Shown here one piece after another: positions 22,675 to 33,119 of a stretch of 64,000 nt of DNA. The first letter of the stretch is position 1, and each line of letters begins with the position of its first letter. The notes below the pieces were generated by a model. It ran no database searches, was not told where the DNA came from, and saw only the letters and a list, made by a program, of their open reading frames with translations. The translations under genes and the position numbers were made by a program. Origin of the DNA: Spinacia oleracea (lineage: Eukaryota; Streptophyta; Magnoliopsida; Caryophyllales; Amaranthaceae); NCBI RefSeq assembly GCF_020520425.1, contig NC_079487.1, forward strand, positions 113,944,141 through 114,008,140, read 5' to 3'.

Positions 22675-23183
22675 TACTTACTATACGTCAAAGATTTCTA
22701 CACTAAAAAGAAAATATACGGAAATTAATTAAATATAGACATATATATTTTTACGTATACTTAAAATCTAAATATTCTTACGTATATATGTCTATATTTG
22801 TTACAGATTCAGATAATATGATTTTAGGGCCGTGTAATAATAAATTATTGTCGGACAATACTAAATTATACGGAGTATGATTTAGTTATTATTAACTAAG
22901 TTAAAGAATAATTTAATATTGCACGTTATTCTATATAGACATATAAAGCGCTAAAAGCCGCCCCACATTACTTAAAACCGCGCCCACTATTTTACTTTAA
23001 TATCCTTATATAATGAAACTTTTCTCCCAAATTAATTACCCCATCTATTTTGAAGAGAGAAAGTATCTTCATCCAAACCACCACCATACACCCATAAAAA
23101 AAATTATTTAAACCAAGCAATTTTATTTGTCAATAAGTACATTAATCAATAAATTAAAAAAATACTAATTTAATTTTGATTCC

Positions 23184-23526
23184 ACAAACTTATGCATTTT
23201 AAGTTTACACCATGGTAGCGACTTATGCATTTTAAGCTCACACCATGGCATAGACTTATGCATTTTAAGCTCCTGCCATGGTACGAGCTTAAAATTCATA
23301 AGTCTGTACCATGGTACAAGCTTAAGATGCATAAGTCTCTTAATCTTTTCTCCGAAACAAATTACATCAAATTCAACAACAAATCAAAACATTAAATAGT
23401 ATAGACTTATGAGTTTTGAGCTCCGACCATGGTATAGACTTATGTAGTTTAAGCTCCTTCCATGGTACAGGCTTAAACTTCATAAGTCTGTACCATGGTA
23501 CAAACTAGAAATGCATAAGTTTTTGA
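23184..23526. repeat. Array of about nine direct and inverted 33-bp units
   Basis: Units of the form ACTTATGCATTTTAAGCTC-N-CCATGGTA occur in the order forward x3 and inverted x2 (23187-23345), then, after a 50-bp spacer, forward x2 and inverted x2 (23400-23526). Each half can fold into a long hairpin. CCATGG and ATGCAT are palindromic in their own right. The units vary by 10-20%. Confidence 0.8.
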
Positions 23527-24280
23527 ATATTTTTTTCCGAAAAAAAGTCCTCTTGTGAATTTGATGTTCCACCGGTAGTCTCGGCCATGTAAAAATTATT
23601 TCACATTATGTTTAGGGTGGGCGGTAAAAAGGAAAAGGTAAAGGATAATGGTTAATGCTAAAATGAGGGGGTAAATAAAGGGGGTATATGGGTAAAATAT
23701 TAGGGCGATTTTGAGTAATATGGGCCGATAAATAGTAAGCCCCTTTAGTTACTTCGCTAAAACTATATGAAGATGGTAAGTCTTAACGCAACATTACCCA
23801 TAATATGAATGTTACTAAATTCTATATATATAAACAATTATACGTTAATACCTAGACATATTACAAATTCTTATTTACATGGGGTGTGCGATAAATATTG
23901 TACACCGAGGTTAAAGTTAACGTAAAATGTTTAAAAGTTACACTTATATACGTAAAAGTTATCTATTTTTTACTGATAAAATATTTCATTTTAATAAAAT
24001 ATATTTCTTCAAAATCACTAATAATGTATAAAATTTATCATTTAGTCTTTCAAATGTTTATCTATCAATTTTTTTTAATAATATAAAAGTTAGAGAAAAA
24101 TGGGGAAAAGTTAGAGAAAAATGGGTAAAAGTTATCGTACAAGACCTTTTATAGACATATATAGACAATTTGCACGGGTATCGTACGTTTTATATATGTA
24201 GAACAATAATCTATCGTATATAAGTCATCTAAGACACAATATAATCATACATTCAAAAAGTTATAAAAGCATAATTAATA

Positions 24281-24538
24281 CTTCCTTCGTTCCTAAATAG
24301 TTGCACCACTTTGACTTTTGACACTATTCACTTGTCTTGCTTTAACCTCAATTTTCTACTAATAAATAAAATTAAAAATTATTATACAAAGTATTATTAG
24401 GGTTGTCTTAATATATATTTTAAATATATCAATTTTTTATAATTTTTACTAATATATAATTATAATTATTGATGGTAAAACTTATGCGTTGACAAACATG
24501 AAAGTCAAAACGGTGCAACTATTTAGAAACGGAGGAAG
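24281..24538. mobile_element. Stowaway-like MITE inside the Helitron
   Basis: TA at 24279-24280; left CTTCCTTCGTTCCTAAATAG, right CTATTTAGAAACGGAGGAAG. The right-hand TA is mutated to GA. Confidence 0.75.
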
Positions 24539-24574
24539 GATGTCTCATTCAATAAATATGATTAGTGATATAAC

Positions 24575-25275
24575 TCCGCTTAAGGAGAATTGGAAAATAA
24601 AGTCAAAATTTTACGGCTTTGGGAAAAACCAGATTACTACAAAAATGCTGAAATTAAGGCCATTGAAATGGTCTTGGTTGATGAAAAGGTATTTTTAATT
24701 AATTCTTATATGGCAAAGTATCTTGGTTGTAGGTTTTTGATGTTGTTTATTATCATTATCATAATCCTTTTTTATTTTTTGGGTGTCACAGGGGTCTAAC
24801 ATTCAAGCCATCATAAAAAAAATCTCTTATTGATAAATTTAAGAATCTTATGAAAGAAGGATCTTCGCGCATTATTGCTAATTTTGGAGTAGAATCAAAT
24901 TTGGGCAAACATAGACCAACTATCCATACCTATAGGATTAATTTCTTTTACAAGACTATAGTCAAAGAGTGTGGAGATGATGCACGTACTCCCCTTACAT
25001 GGTTTGAAACTTGTCTCTTTTGACAAAATACTTCAAAATGAAATTGATGACACCATTTTAGTTGGTATCATTTTTAACTTATTTTTTTTCGCATATATAT
25101 TTTTTGAAAGGATTTTTTCGCATATATATTTCATTTTGTTTGATTATTTAATCCTCATATTTATATGTTTACAGATGTAATTGGAGAAGTTGCCGGAATC
25201 GGTGATATGGTAAATAAATCAACCACCAACATCCCAAACTGGTTTTTGCCACTTAAAATTGAAGATACGAAGTAA
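24575..25275 (+). pseudogene. Relic RPA1-like ssDNA-binding protein gene
   Basis: Three exon-like pieces. About 24590-24690 reads KVKILRLWEKPDYYKNAEIK then AIEMVLVDEK, the start of an RPA70-like OB fold. After an intron ending CACAG, 24792-25060 reads NIQAIIKK, then (frame-shifted) KEGSSRIIANFGVESNLGKH and a YRINF motif. A third piece from 25174 reads DVIGEVAGIGDMVNKSTTN. RPA-like genes are a standard cargo of plant Helitrons, thought to serve rolling-circle replication. A frameshift near 24828 and stops near 25020 make it a pseudogene. Confidence 0.7.
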
Positions 25276-25946
25276 ACAATTTAATTACCGTAAATTCCAA
25301 ATTGATATATTTATATATATTTTTTTTATTTATATATGACAATCTCTTTAATCTTTTACCGAACATATATGTGGGCTTTTAATTTTGTGATAAACTCTAA
25401 CTTGGTCATTTTTCTATTTCTATCTTTTCTTAACAACAGACTCTTATTTTAACATGTGTTCATGCTTTAGAATGGTATCCCAATAGAAAAAATTGAATTT
25501 AGTCATAAACTCTACGCGTATAACTTTCGGCTTTATGTTGACTTAAGGTCTTCAGACAGTAGAATAATCGTTCATAGACGTATACAGGACGTAAGGTACG
25601 ACACAAATATACAAAATAATATTAGTTGCATTATCAATTTCATATATGAAGTATCAAATACTTCAAACACACATATATTACCTAAGAAAATAAAAATAAA
25701 ACATATACATAATGTGTGACAGGGAAAAAAAATTAGAGTAAATACGGTCTTTGAAATAGTAAAACGTGTAAGATTAACAATGCGTGTTGCAAAGAGTCAT
25801 AAAAACTATAATTTGATAATTAATTACTCATTTACTCCGTATGATTTGCACAATCCGAACTTTTACCATCACTCATTTAAATGATTTTATTAAAAATATC
25901 AGTACAAACTTATAAAACCGTGTAATTGCACGGGTTCTATACTAGT

Positions 25947-26913
25947 ACTTAGATATTTGTTAAGAGAACTTATCCTTGTATCAGGTCCGATCCGATTTAG
26001 AATCCTAATGAGGTAAAACAAATGAAAAATACGTCCCTTACTATTTTGGGGGAAAGTTTTTGTCCAACATTAAAAGGGAAATGAAGTTGTTCCTTGTTTA
26101 AATAGTAAAGTAAGGTTTATATTGTTTGAAGTGTTATCCGGCCTACCCCTAGTGTTGTGGGTTAGAAAGAGACATTCCCTCGTGTGTCGCCGCCGTCCGG
26201 CCGATTCGAGCTTGTAACTGGCAGTCAAGAACTTATGAGACTGATTGGTTACGAAATCCACTTCACAATCTTAAATAATTTTATCACAGTTTTGCATACA
26301 AATGAATTATTCGGCCAACATTTATATAACCATTTTGAACCTTTGCACTAAACTTTCTTAACACATACTCCGTACTAATACTCTAATAATCGTAGAATAA
26401 GTTTCCGACAATATCACTGTTTTCTTGTGAGTAGTGAATGACGAGATCTGAGTGCTCTTCTTTCGAATTCCAAAGCTTAACACATGACATTGTAACACAT
26501 TCCAAGCTACCTCTACAAATCTGCAACACGACCCACGGCTTCAATCTTCAAAATTCTCTTTCTTTTAGGTGATGGAATACTCTGTATGCATGCGTTGACA
26601 GGTGATCTTCAACGATTTAATTAACCAGCAAGACGATGGAAAAATTCAGCAATATATGATCTACACAAATTTAAGGTTACATTGAAAATACACTATGAAA
26701 TCTTCCGCTAGGAGCCTATATGTACTCCATATTATTACTTGTAATAGAGACCCTCTTCTAAGAAAAGGACACACACGTCCATTTCCTACAAGAATAATAT
26801 TTTTGAACATAAGAATTATTGTTACAACGCGTCTCCTGTGTGACTCGCATTCGCAACTTTCTCGCGCGCAACTACTATATAAAAGGTTATTGACTGATGT
26901 TACTTGACTTTCT
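25947..26913. other. Intergenic, no gene seen
   Basis: No supportable gene. A minus-strand open frame at 26070-26261 and overlapping frames on both strands at 26661-26963 show no known motif. Confidence 0.4.
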
Positions 26914-26928
26914 ATGTTGGTGTTACTT

Positions 26929-27101
26929 TTTTTTTTTTTGGTTCTACTACGAGGAGTTCCCACAGTCTTCGACGAGGTAATCTCGCGTGGGAGTTTGCAT
27001 GGGTACCTCGATGGGCAGCATCCCTCCCAGTTGAGATTTTTTCCATTCCCAAGGCTCGAACCCGAGACCTTGGTTAAGGAGCAAGAGACCCTTAACCACT
27101 C
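26929..27101 (-). mobile_element. tRNA-derived SINE with 15-bp target duplication
   Basis: Minus orientation: the head GAGTGGTTAAGGGTCTCTTG carries the A box, GGTCTCGGGTTCGAGCC the B box, and the element ends in poly(A) (poly-T at 26929). Flanked by ATGYTGGTGTTACTT at 26914-26928 and 27102-27116, one mismatch apart. This is a complete SINE insertion, not a tRNA gene. Confidence 0.88.
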
Positions 27102-27434
27102 ATGCTGGTGTTACTTATTCATTGTATTCGAAATTACTTTTCTTGTTTTATTGCAGTTTCTTCAATTTTACCTGAGAAGGGAGTGGCTACCTACTGGAGC
27201 TTCGACCAACCACTACCGGTCAATTCCGCTTTGGGGCCGAAATTGTTATTATTTACCAAGAATAAACAGTACAACCAAGCACCAAAACACCTAGGCTAAA
27301 TGGTAAATTATGTTAGAGGTTTCTTATATAGACATGTGTTACTTTATTTTCTTTGCTGATGTTATTTTTAGGTTTTGTTAACCAACGCGTTGAACTTATT
27401 TATAAGTGTGAACGCATCACACTATCAAGTTGAT

Positions 27435-28000
27435 GGTGTAATATATTAAAAGGCGTTCTTAAGAACGTATACATGTCATGTATACCTGGTCTTTTTACGC
27501 CGCGTCACCACTAATCAACATAATGACATGTCATTGACAACCAAAAAACATGTAAGTAAGGATCGAACACCAGACCTCTTTGATAAAAGTTCAACATCCA
27601 ACCATCTTAACCAACTACAACTTGTGTTATATATTCTATATAAACATTTATGATCTTTTTACAATAAATAACAAATTGAATAGAAGTGAATGCAAAAAAA
27701 GGGAATAATTATTCAATTTATAAATGTACAATTATTAGTTTTCTAGATTAAGCCTAAAAAAAAAACTCAAGGTAATAGAACTGAATAACGAGTAAGTGGT
27801 TGAATAATTATAAAACATATTACATGCACTCGGGGTAATAGAGCGTGGAGTTTCAGCTTGGGAAGATTGTTAATCGACAGCTAATCTTGTGTGTAACCCC
27901 ATAATTCTATGACGACCCATCATATACATGGACACATATTTACAATAAATAAATCCGAATAAAAGTCAAAATCCGGTGCAACACCCGGACCACACACTAG
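27435..28000 (+). mobile_element. Candidate second Helitron (3' terminus clear)
   Basis: The 3' end at 27973-28000 is a perfect-stem hairpin (CCGGTGCAACACCCGG with a small bulge) followed by ACCACACA and CTAG, then T. The 5' end is uncertain; ATATATTAAAAGGCG near 27441-27455 resembles a Helitron start. A tRNA-like B box (GTTCGATCC, minus strand) near 27551 suggests a SINE inside. Confidence 0.45.
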
Positions 28001-29326
28001 TTATTTTATTATTATATGCGTACCACGTTTTTTTTTATTTTGAAGGTAAGATAAAGGGGACCCTTTTAAAGAGGAGATAAGGAAAATCCTTCAAATGAGT
28101 ATCAATGTACCATGAGATTTGATTCCTAAATCATATGGATTTGAGGTTGAAAGCGATACCACTACCACACTACTCCGCTACGTCAATCTCTATAGTCGTA
28201 CGTACCACATGATGAGGATTTTGAATATAGTAGCTAATACTCCATATAAAAATACACTGCACTTGAACCGGACCAATGATTATCTAATTAAACAGTGATG
28301 CAAACACATTCTAAGAAGTTCTACTCAAATTTCATGCAACATGAAATGCAATTAAAAGTCGTGAATTTCTCATCATATACCACCATTTTAATACACAAAT
28401 GCACATTCTCCCTATGTAATTGCTAATCTATCCTAACCCTATATTATATTTCAAGATTGTCAACCATAAAAAAGAATACATATTATAAATGCAGAAGGGA
28501 ACAAGAAAGCAATAGTAATAATTATATTGAAAGAAATAAGATGGAAAAATAAAAGTTGATGAATGATGGCATAGTGCGTAGGACAGATGGGCGTGATGAT
28601 GATAATTAAAGAGCTGAATTGCAAAAAATCATTTTTTTTTAATTAATTTTTTTTCCAGTCTTCTATCTCACACTTTGTGTCATATTTGTATGTCACGTCC
28701 TCCTCCTCCTATTAATTGGTATTTGTATGTCAACTAATTTTTTCTTCTAATTTGGAAGATCAAAAGTGACCATAAAATGATATACAAATTGTACTCTTAG
28801 TGATATCTTGATTTAGTGGTTAAAATAAAGGGATTATGTATGATAAGTCATGATTCATATCCCCTATTTGTAACATTCATTTACATAAAAAACAGAAGTA
28901 GTAATGCACAAATGGTATGACCGAAGATTTTAATCCGGTGGATAAAGATGGGCCTATGTATACTTTATTTGTCACTGAAACAATTTGATATCGAACTGCA
29001 AAGGGGTCGGATGATGGGCCAATATTACACATTTACAACCATAGCTCATAGCTTTATGGTCTGGAAAAAAGTGTTTTATACAAATGAATTTCTTCTTTTC
29101 TTTTTCTTCTCTTTAATTTGGTGTCACCCTCAAGCTTTAATTAATCAATGCTACATATCAGAATGCCCCCACCACTACAGCGCTTTCACATGAGGAATTT
29201 GTACTAGCTTATGTTTAAAACCTTTCCTAAATTAAGCCATTGATGGAGGAAGATCATGTACTGAAACTCCCACGTCCGAGTTCGAGTTCGAGTTCGAGTT
29301 CGAGAATGAGAGAGGATTAAACCACC
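28001..29326. other. Intergenic, no gene seen
   Basis: No supportable gene. Contains A/T tracts near 28630-28650, a tRNA-like degenerate stretch near 28805-28870 and a short (GAGTTC)4 run at 29276-29298. Confidence 0.45.
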
Positions 29327-29331
29327 TTTAT

Positions 29332-29556
29332 AACATGCGTGAGAATAATGCCTTGTATCGGTCAAGCCTCTTACTGCAACGTCCAATTACGTATCTGTTA
29401 TTCTGGACTAGTGTTATCTGTTTTGAGCCTATTTTCTGGACTTTTCTGCATCTGTCTAGAGAGTACTAATAACCTAGTTGTATTCTGTATATGTACTCCT
29501 CAAGATCAATAAAACTTTCTCCCCCTCTGCCTGTGGACGTACCTAACACATTAGTA
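29332..29556 (+). repeat. Truncated 5' LTR of the copia element
   Basis: Aligns with the first three-quarters of the 3' LTR, from GAGAATAATGCC through TGGACGTACCTAACACATTA, then departs into gag. Roughly 85% identical to the other LTR by eye, so an old insertion. The canonical TG start is mutated to CG. Confidence 0.8.
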
Positions 29557-29589
29557 GACGATTATGTTGTGTCTTGTTGACGATATCAT

Positions 29590-32500
29590 CACCAAGGTCG
29601 CGGAGGAGGAAACCGCGCAAGGTATGTGGATTAAGCTCGAGGGTCTGTATATGACAAAGTCCTTAACCAATCAGTTGCTTCTGAAGCAACGTCTGTTCAG
29701 TCTGCGAATGCAGGAAGGTATGCCTTAGGTGCAGATAATCAGGTTGTTGGGTTAGTAGCCAGTGGGAGTTATGGACATGGAAATTCGGGGAAGAAGAAAT
29801 TCAAGAAACCAGTTTCTAAGGGTCCTAATAACGATTTCCGTAATTACTGTAAGGAGAAGGGACACTGGAAATCTGATTGTCCCAAGAAGAAGAGCCAACA
29901 GGATAAATCGTCTGGTACTATTGCGGTAGCTGATACCAATTCTGAAGAAGATATTTCTCTAGTTGCTGATGAGCACACACATCACAATGATGGGTGGATC
30001 CTTGATTCTGGAGCGTCTTACCATATATGTCCACGCGTGGAGTGGTTTACAACCTACGAGCAAGTAGACGGTGGAAATATTTCTATGGATAATAGTTATA
30101 TTTGTAAGGCGGCTGGAGTAGGCTTGAGTAAAATTCGGACACATGATGGTAAATTTTGCACATTGAATGATGTTAGGCATGTTTAACTTATGGCAAAGAA
30201 TTTGATATTTTTGAGTATGTTAGACAACAAGGGTTTCAGTTTTCAAGGTGAAGGTGGAGTTTTACATGTCTGCAAGGATTTGAATGTGGTTCTGAAAGGT
30301 GTAAACTTGGTAACTTGTATTTTCTTCAAGGTTCTACGTTATCAGGTTCTGTTGTTGTTGCATCCTTGGAGATGGATAAGGAAAACATGTTATGGCATAT
30401 GAGGCTTAGGTCACATGAGTGCAAGAGAGATGCAAATTCTGTCAAAAGAGGATCTTATTTGTGCTCACAAGGTCATAGATCTTGATTCTGTGAACATTGT
30501 ATTTTTGGAAAGCTACAACACATCAAGTTTCCTAAAGCTATACACAAAACAAAAGGCACACTTGATACTTCCATTCTGATTGTTGGGGTCCTTCCCGGGT
30601 GGAGTCTTTAGGGGTCACATATATTTTGTGACAATGATTGATGATTTCTCAAGGATGACTTGGATATTCATTATGAAGAATAAAAGTGAAGCCTTTAAGA
30701 ATTTCAGGCAGTGGAAGACATTAGTGGAGAATTAAACAGGGAAGAAGATCAAAAGGTTGCGAACTGATAATGGTATGGAATTTTGCTGGTCTAAGTTCGA
30801 CGAGGTCTGTAAGAATCTGGTTCCCATCTGAAAAGAGGGTTATACTAAGTAGAAATGTAGTCTTTGATGAAAATTTCATGTTTAACCCTACTGTGAAGTT
30901 TATTGTTGTGTCAGAAAGTGGTAGTGTTGAGAAACAGGTGGAGCAGCAAATCAATATAGATGAGAGTGAACCACAACATGAAGGTCGACAACCATAGTCA
31001 GAATCAGAACCATCAGGTTCTTCATTACCAGTAGCAAATCAGCAAAGTTTGGCTCTTGATCGATCAAAGATATCTAATTATGGGATTCCTCCCAAGATAT
31101 ATGGTTTTGAAGATATGGTGGCCTATGCACTACAGGTTGCTGAAGAAGTGGATCCTGACTCTCATGAGCCATCCACCTACAAATAAGCAGTTACATGTAT
31201 AGAATCTACCCAGTGACTTGCTACAATGGGAGATGAGATGGAGTCAGTTCATAAGAATCAGACTTGGCAGTTAACCAAGAGACCTCGAGAGATAAAGATT
31301 GTAACCTGTAAATGGGTCTACAAGAAAAAGGAAGGAGAAACATCTTTTGAGGGTATCAAGTATAAAGCTCGAGTAGTTGAATACAATGAGATTTTTTCAC
31401 CAGTGGCTAGACACACTTCCATCAAGGTGCTACTAGAAATGGTCGCACATCAGGATCTGGAGCTTGAACAACTAGATGTGAAGACAACTTAACTTTTCTG
31501 CATGGAGAGCTGGAAGACGAGATATACATGACTCAACCAGATGTTTTCAGGTTCCTGGTAAGGAAGACTATGTTTGCAAGTTGATGAAGTCCTTGTATGG
31601 ACTAAAGCAGTCTCTGAGGTAGTGGTATAAGAGATTCGACAGCTATATATAGAGATTGGCTACACCAGGAATCCGTATGATTATTGTGTTTACTATAGCA
31701 AGGCAATAAATGTTTCATTGATCTATCTGGTCCTATAAGTAGATGATATGTTGTTAGCTGCAGCGAACAAATCTGATGTTCAAAAGTTAAAGGATCTCCT
31801 TAGTGCTGAGTTTGAGATGAAAGATTTGGGTGCGGCTCGGAAAATTCTGGGGATGGAGATTTATAGGGATAGAAGCGAAAATAATCTCTTCTTATCACAA
31901 AAGGGATACATTCAGAAGATTTTGTCAAGATTTGGCATGTCTACAACAAAGCCCATAGATACTCCTAGTGCTGCAAATGCACACATGTCTGTTGCTTTTA
32001 CACCTAAGTCTGTTGAGGAGAAGGAGTATATGTCTCGAGTTCCCTATGCTAGTTCAGTAGGAAGCTTGATGTATGCAATGGTATGCACTAGACCCGATCT
32101 TGCACAATTTGTTAGTGTTGTTAGTAGGTTTATGGGTGAACCGGGCAAGGAGCATTGGCAAGTTGTGAAGAGGATTTTTTGGTACCTAAAAGGTAATTCT
32201 GACGTTGGTCTTATTTATGGAGGTGATACAGGAGTGTTTGGTGACAGAGTTTTCAGACTCTGATTATGCTGGAGATGTTGACAGTAGAAGATCTATGACT
32301 GGTTATGCTTTCACTATTGGTGGTTTAGTTGTCAGTTGGAAAGCTAATTTGCAACCTACAGTGACTTTGTCTAATACAGAAACAGAGTATATGGCATTGA
32401 CAGAAGCAACAAAAGAGGGAACATGGTTGAAAATATTAGTCAATAATTTGGGTCTACATCATGATTAAGCTATAGTGTACTGTGCAAGTCTTAGTGCAAT

Positions 32501-32696
32501 CTGTTTAGCTAAGGATCAAGTCCATCATGAGAGGACTAATCACATCGATGTAAGGTATTATTTTATGAGAAGTGAGAAGAGAATTAAGGTGAATAAAGTG
32601 GGTACTGCTGATAACCCAGCCGATATGTTCACCAAGCCGGTTCCACATGGCAAGTTTCAACATTGTTTGGACTTGCTAAATTTTGGGAGTTTTTGA
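29590..32696 (+). pseudogene. Copia gag-pol remnant
   Basis: Order of pieces: gag (YMTKSLTNQLLLKQRLFSLR, about 29648-29710), a zinc knuckle with its first Cys lost (YCKEKGHWKSDCP, about 29845), protease active site (WILDSGASYH, about 29998), integrase scraps (GHMSAREMQ, 30412; RLRTDNGMEF, 30754), reverse transcriptase (TCKWVYKKKEGE, 31301; YxDD equivalent LVDDMLLAA, 31739; DLGAARKILGMEIYRD, 31829) and RNase H (DSDYAGDVDSRRSMTGYAF, 32249; NTETEYMALTEATKE, 32372; ending near 32696). Several stops, frameshifts and deletions disable it. Confidence 0.92.
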
Positions 32697-32809
32697 TTTC
32701 CCTTTTGAGGGAAAATTCTGAAGCAAAGGAGTTTCTGGTAAATCTGGCAGTATAATGGTGCATCTGGTACATCGGTTATTTGTGAGAGGATTCAAGTCAA
32801 GGTGGAGAT

Positions 32810-33114
32810 TATTAGAATAATACCTTGAATCGGTCAAGCCCCTTACTGCAACGCCCCAACACGTATATATTATTTTGGACTAGGGTTATTTGTTTTGGGC
32901 CTATTTTCTTGGCCTTTCCGCATCTGTCTAGAGAGTACTATATAAACTCTTTAGGTCATAACCAAGTTGTATTCTATAATCTGTACTCCTTAAGATCAAT
33001 AAAGCCGTCCTCTCCTCTGCATGTGGACGTAGCTAACACATTGTTAGTGAACCACGTTAAATATCTGCGTTCTGTATTTACGTTATTTAATCTTTCTTTG
33101 CTTCCGTTATAACA
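32810..33114 (+). repeat. 3' LTR of the copia element
   Basis: A 305-bp LTR starting TATTAGAATAATACC (TG mutated to TA) and ending TTATAACA. A TATA-like ACTATATAAACTC lies near 32937 and AATAAA near 32998. Confidence 0.85.
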
Positions 33115-33119
33115 ACATG

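Larger units (their letters stand above)
22009..25945 (+). mobile_element. Helitron, 3.9 kb
   Basis: The left end TCTATAACTATACTAAAAGA follows an A; the right end is a hairpin (CCGTGTAATTGCACGG) followed by TTCTATA and CTAG, then T at 25946. A 5' TC, a 3' hairpin plus CTAG and an A|T insertion site without target duplication are Helitron hallmarks. Inside are a relic RPA-like gene, two MITEs and an inverted-repeat array. I see no Rep/helicase, so the copy is nonautonomous or has lost it. The exact 5' base could also be 22005. Confidence 0.78.
29332..33114 (+). mobile_element. Degenerate Ty1-copia retrotransposon
   Basis: A perfect 5-bp target duplication ACATG (29327-29331 and 33115-33119) encloses a truncated 5' LTR (29332 to about 29556), internal region and complete 3' LTR (32810-33114). 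A purine-rich tract (AAGGTGGAGAT) precedes the 3' LTR. The end of the 5' LTR, the primer site and the start of gag are deleted, so the copy cannot be reverse transcribed by itself. Confidence 0.9.

Noticed and set aside
23184-23526. CRISPR-like regularly spaced repeats
   Set aside because: The units alternate direct and inverted and have no unique spacers; this is a plant nuclear Helitron, so a foldback array is the better reading.
27040-27101. tRNA gene (TGAGTGGTTAAG ... GGGTTCGAGCC, minus strand)
   Set aside because: No acceptor stem, and it is the head of a SINE with poly(A) and a 15-bp target duplication. Similar boxes at 8632, 17262 and 41100 were rejected as tRNAs for the same reason.
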